This document shows positions 7,971 through 16,215 of a DNA stretch of 64,000 nucleotides, in pieces. The translations under genes were made by a program, and so were the position numbers. How positions within the stretch are numbered: position 1 is the first letter of the stretch; each line of letters begins with the position of its first letter. The notes beneath the pieces were generated by a model, which ran no database searches, was not told the DNA's origin, and was given only the letters and a program-made list of their open reading frames with translations. The stretch comes from Carnobacterium jeotgali MS3 (lineage in GTDB: Bacteria > Bacillota > Bacilli > Lactobacillales > Carnobacteriaceae): NCBI RefSeq assembly GCF_000745125.1, contig NZ_JQNF01000005.1, positions 620,001 through 684,000 of the forward strand, given 5' to 3'.

Positions 7971-8519
7971 ATGACTAAATTGTTTAAAATTCCTATGAGA
8001 TTACAATTCTTTGCTGATGGTGATGAAACTACTCCACCAGCTGATGAATCGAAATCATTCACTCAAGAAGAAGTAGATCAAATAGTTGCAGATAGAGTTG
8101 ATAGAGCAGAAAAGAAATCAGGCAAAGTAGCAACTGGATTGCAAGCTAAATTAGACGAAGCAACTGCTAAGTTGGATAACGCTGGCAAAAGTAAAGAAGA
8201 ACAAGACAACGCTGATTTAGAAGCTTTAAAAGGCAACCTATCTGCAAAAGAAGAAGAATTAGCGAATACAAAAGCTGAACTTGAAGCTTTAAAACAAGGT
8301 GTACCAGCTGATAAGCTTGAAAAGGTAATTAAACTTGCTAAGTTATCAGACGAAGAAGATATCGAAACTGCTATTGCTGGAGTTTTAGAAGAATTTCCGA
8401 TGTTTAAGGAGAGTAAAGAAGACGAAAAAGGTCCTTACTTTTCCAAAAAAGGGAATAAAAATAAAGACGATAAAGAAACCAACGCTTTTGAGTTGGTGGC
8501 AAAAAAATACAAAAAATAA
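7971..8519 (+). CDS. Capsid scaffold protein (DUF4355 type)
   Basis: The 182-residue protein starts MTKLFKIPMRLQFFADGD, the usual opening of DUF4355-type scaffolds. A long Lys/Glu/Ala coiled coil (about residues 25-115) follows, then an acidic and finally basic C-terminus. Scaffolds guide coat assembly and leave the prohead. ATG 7971 is chosen because GGAG lies seven bases before it; an in-frame ATG at 7965 is too close. It is directly followed by the coat gene. Confidence 0.87.
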   Translation: MTKLFKIPMRLQFFADGDETTPPADESKSFTQEEVDQIVADRVDRAEKKSGKVATGLQAKLDEATAKLDNAGKSKEEQDNADLEALKGNLSAKEEELANTKAELEALKQGVPADKLEKVIKLAKLSDEEDIETAIAGVLEEFPMFKESKEDEKGPYFSKKGNKNKDDKETNAFELVAKKYKK

Positions 8520-8533
8520 GGGGATAAAAAAAC

Positions 8534-9418
8534 ATGGCGATTAAATTATACACATTAGAATACATGAGTCTTTTCCAGAATATCTTTGCTAAACGAGCAC
8601 GTTTCTTGCGTTCATTTGGTGGAACTATTCAAGTAACTGATGGGGTTAAAGATACTGACAATTTCTTGCATTTGAAAACAACTGATTCAGAAGTGGTTAT
8701 CCAAACGTATAACACAGGAGCTAACGTTGGATTTGGAACAGGAACTGGAAATACAAGCCGTTTTGGTCCTCGTAAAGAAATCAAAGCAGTTGATACTACA
8801 GTTCCTTATGATGGCGCATTATCAATCCATGAAGGTGTTGATAACGTAACAGTTAACGACATCCCAGACCAAGTTGTTGCTGAACGTTTAGAAGCGCAAG
8901 CTTTAGCGTGGACTGAGCATGTAAACAAATTCCTTTTCACTTTGTTATCTACTTCTGCAAGCGAAACATTAGCAGGCGTGTTGTCAGAAGATGGCGTTAC
9001 AGCTTTATTTGCGGCAGCTCACAAAAAAATGGTCAATAACAACGTTTCTAGTGCTATTCCTTGGGTTGCTTATGTTAATCCAGATGTGTTCAACTTCCTA
9101 GTTGATAGCCGTTTAGCTACTACTGGTAAAAATTCTTCAGCTAATATTGATTCTCAAACGTTGTACGCATTCAAAGGTTTCATTTTGGAAGAAACTCCAG
9201 ATGCTTACTTTGTAACTGGTGAACAAGCTGTTTTCGCAGCAGATAACGTAGGAGTTGTAGGAACTGGCTTCTCAATGGTTCGTACAATCGATTCAGAAGA
9301 CTTTTACGGTGTTGCTATTCAAGGAGCCGCTAAATACGGTAAGTACATTCCGGATAACAACAAAAAAGCTATCTTAAAAGCTAAGTTAACAGAAGCGGAA
9401 GTAATTCCAGCAGGTTAG
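8534..9418 (+). CDS. Major capsid protein
   Basis: The 294-residue protein sits directly after the scaffold and before the connectors, the fixed place of the coat gene. The sequence has the HK97-like feel of small Gram-positive phage coats: KRARFLRSFGG, repeated Thr/Gly-rich strands (NTGANVGFGTGTGNTSRFG), a helix EAQALAWTEHVNKFLF and a C-terminal IQGAAKYGKYIPDNN. Codon use is smoother than in flanking genes, as expected for the most abundant virion protein. Confidence 0.88.
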   Translation: MAIKLYTLEYMSLFQNIFAKRARFLRSFGGTIQVTDGVKDTDNFLHLKTTDSEVVIQTYNTGANVGFGTGTGNTSRFGPRKEIKAVDTTVPYDGALSIHEGVDNVTVNDIPDQVVAERLEAQALAWTEHVNKFLFTLLSTSASETLAGVLSEDGVTALFAAAHKKMVNNNVSSAIPWVAYVNPDVFNFLVDSRLATTGKNSSANIDSQTLYAFKGFILEETPDAYFVTGEQAVFAADNVGVVGTGFSMVRTIDSEDFYGVAIQGAAKYGKYIPDNNKKAILKAKLTEAEVIPAG

Positions 9419-9431
9419 GAGGAAATTGATA

Positions 9432-9656
9432 ATGGCTAAACAAGAAGCATTAATCAAATGGCGTGATCTACAAGACAAAGCAAAAACGTTCCCTCTAGGA
9501 CGAGTTTACGAGGCGGGGGATTTATTCCCTGCAACTAAACGTAAAGTGCCTGATGATCGTATCGAAGAACTTAAACAAAAGGGTTTCATCGGTGACATTG
9601 AAGAAGAAAAAGAAGAACAAAAAGCAGCAGATGAAACGGAACAACCAAAAGAATAG
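9432..9656 (+). CDS. Small phage head-region protein, unknown
   Basis: The 74-residue protein has a folded N-terminal half (IKWRDLQDKAKTFPLGRVYEAGD) and a C-terminal tail of Glu and Lys. ATG 9432 lies nine bases after AGGAGG; TTG 9426 is a poorer choice. Such proteins follow the coat gene in many Firmicute phages and may bind the connector or coat, but this is not shown here. Confidence 0.65.
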   Translation: MAKQEALIKWRDLQDKAKTFPLGRVYEAGDLFPATKRKVPDDRIEELKQKGFIGDIEEEKEEQKAADETEQPKE

Positions 9657-9665
9657 AGGTGTCTT

Positions 9666-10049
9666 ATGTACGTGGACGCAGATTATTATAAAAATGACTA
9701 TGTCGGTGTCGCTATTAGCGATGCCGATTTTTTAACGAAACTAATTAAACGTGCTGAGCGTGATATTAACGTACTCACTCAGTATCGCATAACTGATTTC
9801 GATAAGTTGACCACATTCCAAAAAGAGCGCGTTAAAGAGGCTGTATGTGCTCAAGTTGAGTTCTTGTCTGAGAATGGTGAATTATCATCTACCGTTTCAG
9901 ATAGTGGCGGTTCGGTAAGTATCGGATCGTATTCGGAAAGTAGCGGTTCAAGTGGTAGCAATAGCAATAAGTTGTTAATTGCAGATAGTGTAAAAGGTTA
10001 TTTATGGCCCACTGGTTTGCTTTATGGAGGAGTTGGTGTAATTGGCTAA
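9666..10049 (+). CDS. Head-tail connector / adaptor protein
   Basis: The 127-residue protein starts with the helical pattern of gp15/gp6-type adaptors: MYVDADYYKNDYVGV, then DADFLTKLIKRAERDIN and a helix KERVKEAVCAQVEFL. A Ser/Gly-rich stretch follows (about residues 80-105). Adaptors form the ring below the portal. It overlaps the next gene by eight bases, as usual in neck clusters. Confidence 0.78.
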   Translation: MYVDADYYKNDYVGVAISDADFLTKLIKRAERDINVLTQYRITDFDKLTTFQKERVKEAVCAQVEFLSENGELSSTVSDSGGSVSIGSYSESSGSSGSNSNKLLIADSVKGYLWPTGLLYGGVGVIG

Positions 10050-10368
10050 TCCTATCAAAAGAAGATTGCTGATTCATTCAATTGAGTACAAGAAGAAACA
10101 AGAAGATGACGGTTGGGGTAATGAATATGCTGAGCCGTTAACTATTGAAAAAGTTAGAGTTGAACCAAAAACGAAACTCGTTCGTTCTGGTACAGGTGAA
10201 AGCGTAGAGAGCACGACAACTGTTTTTTGGGATGTTGTATTTAGCACACCGACAACATTCGTTAAAGGTTCTAAACTAACGTTTAACGGCAATGAAATGG
10301 AATTAAGACAAGTTGACGAGTTTTACGATGGCGAGAAACTTCACCATTTAGAATTGAGGTTGATTTAA
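10042..10368 (+). CDS. Head closure / minor capsid protein (Minor_capsid_1-like)
   Basis: The 108-residue, beta-rich protein starts at TTG 10042 with TGGAGGAG upstream. The string RVEPKTKLVRSGTGESVESTT and the ending DEFYDGEKLHHLELRLI match the stopper-type minor capsid proteins of A118-like phages. It would close the portal channel until the tail is bound. The stop overlaps the next start (TTTAATGG). Confidence 0.75.
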   Translation: MANPIKRRLLIHSIEYKKKQEDDGWGNEYAEPLTIEKVRVEPKTKLVRSGTGESVESTTTVFWDVVFSTPTTFVKGSKLTFNGNEMELRQVDEFYDGEKLHHLELRLI

Positions 10369-10709
10369 TGGGAATTAGTGTTAAGTCAAACTTTGCTGGA
10401 GCATTTAAGAAGGTTAAACGCAAAACTGAACGTACTCAATTTATATTGGATCAGCAGATTGTAAAAGATTCTAACTTTTACGCACCGTTTGCTGATGGTT
10501 TATTAATCGGTAGCTCATTAGTTGCGTCAGAGTTCGGTAAAGGTAAGTTGGTTTGGGATACGCCATACAGTCGTAAATTGTACTGGAATCCGCAGTTTAA
10601 CTTTAGTACCGATAAAAACCCTAATGCAGGTGCTATGTGGTTTGAGAGAGCAAAAGCAGAGCATATAGGAGAATGGTTACAAATAGCGCAATCGGAGGTG
10701 AAAAAGTAG
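10368..10709 (+). CDS. Minor capsid protein 2-like neck protein
   Basis: The 113-residue protein opens MGISVKSNFAGAFKKV and ends MWFERAKAEHIGEWLQIA. The core LVWDTPYSRKLYWNPQFNFS with NPNAGAMWFERA is typical of the Minor_capsid_2 family in A118-like phages. Its place between the stopper and the next neck gene agrees. It probably belongs to the tail completion set. Confidence 0.8.
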   Translation: MGISVKSNFAGAFKKVKRKTERTQFILDQQIVKDSNFYAPFADGLLIGSSLVASEFGKGKLVWDTPYSRKLYWNPQFNFSTDKNPNAGAMWFERAKAEHIGEWLQIAQSEVKK

Positions 10710-11095
10710 TGTTTGAATTTTATAAAGCTTTGAAAACTCATTTAGAATCGAACATGACTTTGTTCACAACGGTTGCTTTAAATGGTTTGACTACAAACGA
10801 AAGGAGTATCTCGATTGGTTCTATGCCGTCAACTTTAGGAACGAAATTCTATGACGATGAAAGACAACGAGTGATCCAAATTCAAGTATTGGTTAAAAGT
10901 CCAAACCCAGAGGAAGCGATGAACACTGCAGAAGCAATCGATACTTTTTTAGATGGTAATTCATTTAGCGTTACCGGATATAAAGTCGAAAGTTGTGAAA
11001 GTTATGTTCCGCCTTCTTTATTAGAAAAAACAACAGCAAGCGAATGGAAATACACAGCTGCTTATAAAGCGGAAATTATGAAGGAGAGTGAATAG
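10709..11095 (+). CDS. Minor capsid / tail terminator protein (Minor_capsid_3-like)
   Basis: The 128-residue protein starts at GTG 10709, which overlaps the previous stop and lies eight bases after GGAGGTG. The long in-frame extension to 10673 lacks a binding site. The pattern VFEFYKALKTHLESNM and GTKFYDDERQRVIQIQVLVKS fits the family found just before the tail tube gene, thought to terminate the tail tube. Confidence 0.72.
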   Translation: MFEFYKALKTHLESNMTLFTTVALNGLTTNERSISIGSMPSTLGTKFYDDERQRVIQIQVLVKSPNPEEAMNTAEAIDTFLDGNSFSVTGYKVESCESYVPPSLLEKTTASEWKYTAAYKAEIMKESE

Positions 11096-11097
11096 GA

Positions 11098-11547
11098 ATG
11101 GCAAGAACAAAAAACGCCCTACGAAAACATGAAATCGCACCAAGAATTGACGAAACAATTCCGGTAGAAGGATATGTTGAGTTAGCTAAATATATTAGTT
11201 CGATCACAGATGACACAGAAGAAGAAAAAGACGATGCTGTTTATTATGATGGTGATGGTACGCCAAGTAATGAAGTTATCTCGTTGGCGGAAGCATGGAC
11301 AGTTGAAGGGACATACGACCCCGAAGATGCAGCTCAAAAAATGGTTGATCGCATGAAACGTAAATTAGGCGCTGACCGTAATATTTGGCATAGAATCACG
11401 TACACAAGCGGAGTAGTGGTGGAAGGTCCTGCGACTGTTAATGATATTATAACTGGCGGTGGAGATGCTGCAGATTACGATGCATTTAGTTGTGTATTAA
11501 ATTATACACGTATCCCGACTGTTACAGCAGCTATCCCAGAAGTCTAA
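11098..11547 (+). CDS. Major tail (tube) protein
   Basis: The 149-residue protein lies between neck and chaperone genes, the normal place of the tail tube gene. Features are the start MARTKNALRKHEIAPRID, acidic EEEKDDAVYYDGDGTP and beta segments WTVEGTYDPEDAAQKMV and WHRITYTSGVVVEGPATV, typical of A118-like tube proteins. An intrinsic terminator follows at once, as often seen after abundantly made tube genes. Confidence 0.82.
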   Translation: MARTKNALRKHEIAPRIDETIPVEGYVELAKYISSITDDTEEEKDDAVYYDGDGTPSNEVISLAEAWTVEGTYDPEDAAQKMVDRMKRKLGADRNIWHRITYTSGVVVEGPATVNDIITGGGDAADYDAFSCVLNYTRIPTVTAAIPEV

Positions 11548-11553
11548 GAAGTG

Positions 11554-11583
11554 AAGGTTATCCGAAAAGGGTAGCCTTTTTTT
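11554..11583 (+). terminator. Intrinsic terminator after tail tube gene
   Basis: A 10-bp stem (AAGGTTATCC with GGGTAGCCTT, two wobbles) with a GAAAA loop is followed by seven T. It would reduce read-through from head and tube genes into the chaperone and tape measure genes. Confidence 0.85.
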
Positions 11584-11610
11584 ATTTGAAAAATTAGGAG
11601 GAGTTTAATC

Positions 11611-11988
11611 ATGGCAATCAAAATTCAATTAGGTAGTTCACTCGTAGATGTGGATTTAGGTGGAAAAATATTTGAAGCAGATATTTCAGATAAAAATGTT
11701 GAGAAATTTACAAAAGCGATTGCAACATTGGAAAACTCGTTTGATAAATACGAACAATCAGAAACAGAACAAGAAGTTTACGACTTGTTGACAGAAGATT
11801 TCAGAGGTGTTTTAGCTATCTTATTTGCAGAAAACCCTTGTGATTACATCTTAGAAAAAGTTGGTCGTGCAGTCGGTTTGCTAGATGTTGTTATTGACAT
11901 CAGAGAAGGTATTACAAACGAATTAGGAAATTCTACAAAACAGAAAATTGCCAAGTATTCTGCTAAACCTAAAAAGAAAAAAAGATAG
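11611..11988 (+). CDS. Tail assembly chaperone, first gene
   Basis: The 125-residue protein is acidic in the middle (FDKYEQSETEQEVYDLL), with a lysine-rich end KPKKKKR. Location between tail tube and tape measure, paired with a Gp15-family gene, identifies it as the first tail assembly chaperone. Its 3' end contains an A-rich slippery-looking run, but neither -1 nor +1 slippage gives a fusion with the next gene. Confidence 0.75.
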   Translation: MAIKIQLGSSLVDVDLGGKIFEADISDKNVEKFTKAIATLENSFDKYEQSETEQEVYDLLTEDFRGVLAILFAENPCDYILEKVGRAVGLLDVVIDIREGITNELGNSTKQKIAKYSAKPKKKKR

Positions 11989-11998
11989 AGGTGGCTAA

Positions 11999-12589
11999 AT
12001 GCTGTCACTTGCATATCAAACAGAAAACGAAATCGAGATAAACGATAAAAAGTATGTAGTTGATATGTCGTATGATAATATCATTCGATTATTTGATTTG
12101 CTGGAAGATACGACTATTGATGATTTGAACAAGATATTTATCGGCATGAAGATGTTGCTTGATTGCAACGTACTAGAAAAAGATAAAACTTGTGACATGG
12201 AAATGCTTGTTGCAGCTTTCTTGACCATCAAAACAGAGTTCATCATCGATAAAGGAAACGGAGAATCGCTTTTAGATTTGCAAGGTAATCCAATGCCACA
12301 ACCGAAAAGCAAAGAGTTGTATTCTTTAAACCACGATGCAGACTACATATATGCGTCGTTTGTTCAAGCGTACGGAATTGATCTAATCGAAGTGCAAGGC
12401 GAGTTAGATTGGCGAAAGTTTAATGCGTTGCTGCAAGGGTTGCCGTCTGATACACGTTTTAAAGAAGTGGTAGATATTAGACAACGTCCTTTTGCAACTG
12501 GTAAAGGTAGCCAAAAAGAAAACAAGAATTTAAGAGATTTAAAGAATATGTATGCATTGCCTGGCCACAACGTGGAAGAAGGTGAATAA
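11999..12589 (+). CDS. Gp15-family tail assembly chaperone
   Basis: The 196-residue protein matches the Bacteriophage_Gp15 family: an N-terminal INDKKYVVDMSYDNIIRLFDLL and a C-terminal YGIDLIEVQGELDWRKFNALLQGLP. These proteins are coded immediately before the tape measure gene and are thought to hold it during tail assembly. ATG follows AGAGGTGG. The tape measure start is two bases after its stop. Confidence 0.82.
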   Translation: MLSLAYQTENEIEINDKKYVVDMSYDNIIRLFDLLEDTTIDDLNKIFIGMKMLLDCNVLEKDKTCDMEMLVAAFLTIKTEFIIDKGNGESLLDLQGNPMPQPKSKELYSLNHDADYIYASFVQAYGIDLIEVQGELDWRKFNALLQGLPSDTRFKEVVDIRQRPFATGKGSQKENKNLRDLKNMYALPGHNVEEGE

Positions 12590-12591
12590 AT

Positions 12592-15519
12592 TTGGCAGAT
12601 GGTAAAGTTCTAATAGAAGTAGATTTGAATGATGATGGTGTAAATAAAGCACTAAGTAGAGTAGAAGATAAGGCGATTAGTAGTAGCAATAAGATTGGCA
12701 ATTCGGTCAATAAGTTATCTGAACAATCCGTCAACATGGCTAAAAATGCTGCATTAGGCATACTAGCTATTGCGGGTGCTTTTGGTGGATTCAGTATCAA
12801 AGCAGCTGGTGATTTACAAGCTACTAACGCACAATTTGACGCTGTTTTTAGTGGCATGGAAGAAAATGCTTCTAAAAGTGTTGATAAAATAGCGAAAGAT
12901 ACTGGTATGTTGCCAAGTCGATTGAAAGGCACATTTACTCAAATGGCCGCCTTTGCTAAAACGACTGGTTTAGAAACAGCAGATGCGCTTAAGTTGACTG
13001 AAAGAGCAACGATGGCAGCTGCAGATAGTTCGGCATTCTATGATAAATCAATTGAAGAAACAACAGAAACGTTACAATCATATTTAAAAGGTAACTATGA
13101 AAATGACGCTGCACTAGGTATTTCTTCTACAGAAACAACCAGAAATGCAGCAGCTAATAAACTTTATGGGAAATCTTTTAATGATCTTGAAGAATCACAG
13201 AAACAGTTAACTCTTTTGCAAATGGTTGAGGATGGAAACAAATTGGCCGGAGCATTTGGACAAGCAGCTCGTGAAACTAATGGATTAGAAAACGTCTTAG
13301 GTAACATGAAACAAGTTGTCACAGATGTAGCAGCCGCTTTCGGAGCTCCTTTACTGGCTCCGTTTATTGCAGGCGCTAAAGGTGCTATAAGTGTTTTGAG
13401 CGGATTTGCTAAAGCTTTAACCGCTAATCCTGCTTTAGTCTATGCAATCGCTGGAGCAATCGTTACCTTAGCTAGTGCTTTCGGTGCGGTTTATTTAGCA
13501 GCAAATAAAATGAAAATACTAGCTTCAATCCAGTCTGGTTTTGCGTTATTAACGAACCCAGTCTTTTTAGTAGTTTTAGCAATAGGAGCATTGGTTACAG
13601 CGTTTGTTTACTTTTATAAGACGAGTGAGAAATTTAGGAATATTATTCAGAAAATTGTTAGTCCGTTAAAAGCACTATCTCCATATATTGATAAAGCAAA
13701 AGATAAAATTAAAGAGTTGTTTGACAATTCCGTATTTAAAAATGCTAGTTCAATTGGCGATGCTATTACTAAATTGGTGGATAAATTCGTTGCATTTGTT
13801 AAACCAATCGCACAAGCAGCTAAATCAATGAATTTAGTAGAAATAGCCTTCACTATCCTAAAAGCAGCTGCATTAACCTTATTAGGCCCAATCGGCTTAG
13901 TTATCAAGATAGTTGAATTGGTAGCTAAAGCATTAGGTGGTGGAGATGTACAAAATGGTATTCAAAAAATGTTGGACGGATTTAGCGACTTAGCTAGTGG
14001 AGTGAAAGAAGCTGGCGGACAAGTCGGGGCAAGTGTTGGTGACATGTTAGCGGGTATTTTAACCGCAATTGGCGCTGCACTGCCGGGAATTATATCTGGT
14101 GCTTTATCAATCATTGCTGGATTTATTTCTGGTTTAGCTCAAGGGTTGCCACAAGTCGCTTTAGCAGCAACTCATTTAATTTTAGCATTTACAGCAAGCA
14201 TGTTGTTATTGATCCCAACTATTGCAGCCTCAGCTACTTTATTGATTGTTGCATTGCTTGGAAGTTTAGCGGCCGGTTTGCCACAAATCATTTTAGCAGG
14301 TATTAATCTAATCGTGTCGCTAGTTGCCGGTTTAACTGCTGGCATACCTCAATTTGTAATAGCAATTACTAATTTAATTGTTGTATTTTTAGCGAGCGTT
14401 ACTGCTAACTTACCAAGAATTTTATTAGCAGGTACAAATTTATTAATCGCTTTCCTTCAAGGATTGATTGATAATTTGCCAAAAATTGTTGAGACAGTCG
14501 GCACTTTAATCACGACATTCCTAGATGCGATTACTGAAAAACTACCGTCAATTATAACGAGTGGAACTAATTTGTTAGTTGCTTGGTTGCAAGGAATTGC
14601 GAATAATTTACCAGATGTTATCACGGCTGCCGTAGATGTAATTGTTGCTTTCTTGAGTGGAATTGCTAACAATTTACCTAGAATTATTACTGCAGCAGTG
14701 AGCGTAATCGTTGCTTTCCTAAACGGGATTGCGAATAATCTACCTCGTATTATTGCTTCTGCAGTCAATTTGATTGTGGCTTTTTTACGCGGGATTGCTA
14801 GTCAAATAGGCAGAATCGTAAGCGCAGCAATGGATTTAGTCGATGCAATGGTTCGAGGGATTTTACAAGCACAAGGTCGTTTAACTAGTGCAATCATTAC
14901 TTTAATGAACGGCTTGGCTAGAAACATTGAACAAAGCGCACCTCAAATGAAATCAGCAGCAGGTAGATTATTGAGAGCTATTATAGAAGCGTTTCCTGGA
15001 GGTGGACTAGTTACAGCTGGTTATGACTTAATGTCTGGTTTAGCTAGAGGTATTGGCAATGCGGTAGGTAACGTTATATCAAAAGCAAAAGAAGTTGCTG
15101 GAAATATCATTGGTGCTGTTAAAGGTGCTTTCGATATAAATTCACCTTCAAAAGTTTTTGAAAAAGAAATAGGGGTTTATCTACCACAAGGTATCGCTGT
15201 TGGTATGGAAAAAGATACGAGCAAAGCAGTTAAAGCGGCCAGATTAATGGCCAGTAAAGTAGTTAACTCAATACCTAGTGCCGAAATGGCAATGGGAATC
15301 AATGCCAAAATGAGCACAAGTATATCAAGTGTTTCTGGTAGTGCTGGAAGTTCTAACGCTTCTTCGGATACAAGTTACAGCGAAATGGTTAAATTGTTGA
15401 AACAACTCGTTAATAAAGACGGAAACGTCTACTTTAACGATGCGTTAATTGGAACGATTGGACCTGGTGTAGATACATTTTTAGGGACAGAAACAACAAA
15501 CAGTGGAAGGTGGGGATAG
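12592..15519 (+). CDS. Tail tape measure protein
   Basis: The 975-residue protein has an N-terminal TMP core (about residues 60-230, with ATNAQFDAVFSGMEENASK and AFGQAARETNGLENVLGN). Long hydrophobic stretches occupy about 250-330 and 480-750, the second built from near-identical repeats of about 22 residues around GIANNLPRII. The C-terminal FDINSPSKVFEKEIGVYLPQG is a common TMP ending. It sets tail length: at the usual 0.15 nm per residue the tail would be about 146 nm, an estimate. TTG start 12592. Confidence 0.95.
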   Translation: MADGKVLIEVDLNDDGVNKALSRVEDKAISSSNKIGNSVNKLSEQSVNMAKNAALGILAIAGAFGGFSIKAAGDLQATNAQFDAVFSGMEENASKSVDKIAKDTGMLPSRLKGTFTQMAAFAKTTGLETADALKLTERATMAAADSSAFYDKSIEETTETLQSYLKGNYENDAALGISSTETTRNAAANKLYGKSFNDLEESQKQLTLLQMVEDGNKLAGAFGQAARETNGLENVLGNMKQVVTDVAAAFGAPLLAPFIAGAKGAISVLSGFAKALTANPALVYAIAGAIVTLASAFGAVYLAANKMKILASIQSGFALLTNPVFLVVLAIGALVTAFVYFYKTSEKFRNIIQKIVSPLKALSPYIDKAKDKIKELFDNSVFKNASSIGDAITKLVDKFVAFVKPIAQAAKSMNLVEIAFTILKAAALTLLGPIGLVIKIVELVAKALGGGDVQNGIQKMLDGFSDLASGVKEAGGQVGASVGDMLAGILTAIGAALPGIISGALSIIAGFISGLAQGLPQVALAATHLILAFTASMLLLIPTIAASATLLIVALLGSLAAGLPQIILAGINLIVSLVAGLTAGIPQFVIAITNLIVVFLASVTANLPRILLAGTNLLIAFLQGLIDNLPKIVETVGTLITTFLDAITEKLPSIITSGTNLLVAWLQGIANNLPDVITAAVDVIVAFLSGIANNLPRIITAAVSVIVAFLNGIANNLPRIIASAVNLIVAFLRGIASQIGRIVSAAMDLVDAMVRGILQAQGRLTSAIITLMNGLARNIEQSAPQMKSAAGRLLRAIIEAFPGGGLVTAGYDLMSGLARGIGNAVGNVISKAKEVAGNIIGAVKGAFDINSPSKVFEKEIGVYLPQGIAVGMEKDTSKAVKAARLMASKVVNSIPSAEMAMGINAKMSTSISSVSGSAGSSNASSDTSYSEMVKLLKQLVNKDGNVYFNDALIGTIGPGVDTFLGTETTNSGRWG

Positions 15520-15522
15520 ATA

Positions 15523-16215
15523 ATGGGGTTTAAAACAAAACAAAAAAGTCCAGAAGAATTTGGATTAAGACTAATTTCTCGTTATCTTCCACCACCAGAA
15601 GATGTGGATCTGCCAGAAGAGATTCCTGGTATGCATGGTTCGGTTGATTTTTCGATGATGTTCGGTGAAAGGATTGCTAAAAACAGGCCATTGACTTATG
15701 AATATCAATTATTCGAACCAGAACCAATCAAGCGTAATTTTGTTAAACGTCAAGTTGAAAACTGGTTATTAAGAGGTACTCACGAACCGTTATGGGACGA
15801 TTCAGAGCCGTTGTATTATTACATGGCTAAAGTTATCAATGTGGATACAAGTGTTGATATCGCAACAGGTATGATGAAATACACGATTGAGTTTGACGCT
15901 TACCCTTATAAGATTAAAGAAACGCCAGAAGATGATCCTTATTGGGATACGAAAGATATTACGGATTACGTTCAAGATACCGCATTTACGATTAGTGGAA
16001 GCAAGGTAGTCGATTTAGTTAATGTCGGAATTATCGGAAGTGTTCCAACGATTACATCAAGTTCAGCAATGATAATCAGCAAAGGAAATAAAACCTTTCA
16101 AATATCAGCAGGAACAACTAATTCAGAACGTTTCAGACTTGAAATTGGGAACAATCCAATGACGATTACAGGTAACGGAACGATTTCATTTAGTTGGCAT
16201 AAGGAGGTCAAGTAA
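15523..16215 (+). CDS. Distal tail protein (Dit-like)
   Basis: The 230-residue protein is placed between tape measure and Tal, as Dit always is. The pattern of a central KRQVENWLLRGTHEPLWDD and YTIEFDAYPYKIKETPEDD fits Dit N-terminal domains of Gram-positive siphophages, where a hexamer forms the hub of the baseplate. The C-terminal 70 residues look like a separate beta domain. It overlaps the Tal start by one base. Confidence 0.85.
   Translation: MGFKTKQKSPEEFGLRLISRYLPPPEDVDLPEEIPGMHGSVDFSMMFGERIAKNRPLTYEYQLFEPEPIKRNFVKRQVENWLLRGTHEPLWDDSEPLYYYMAKVINVDTSVDIATGMMKYTIEFDAYPYKIKETPEDDPYWDTKDITDYVQDTAFTISGSKVVDLVNVGIIGSVPTITSSSAMIISKGNKTFQISAGTTNSERFRLEIGNNPMTITGNGTISFSWHKEVK

Noticed and set aside
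11960-12045. A-rich slippery run at the end of the first tail chaperone gene, as in programmed frameshift chaperones
   Set aside because: The -1 frame ends soon after in its own stop near 12045, and the +1 frame meets TAA just before ATG 11999. No fused product with the Gp15-family gene results.
12477-12932. Long minus-strand frame of 151 codons in the tape measure region
   Set aside because: It mirrors the low-complexity coding of the tape measure and its chaperone on the other strand; no binding site and no protein pattern.
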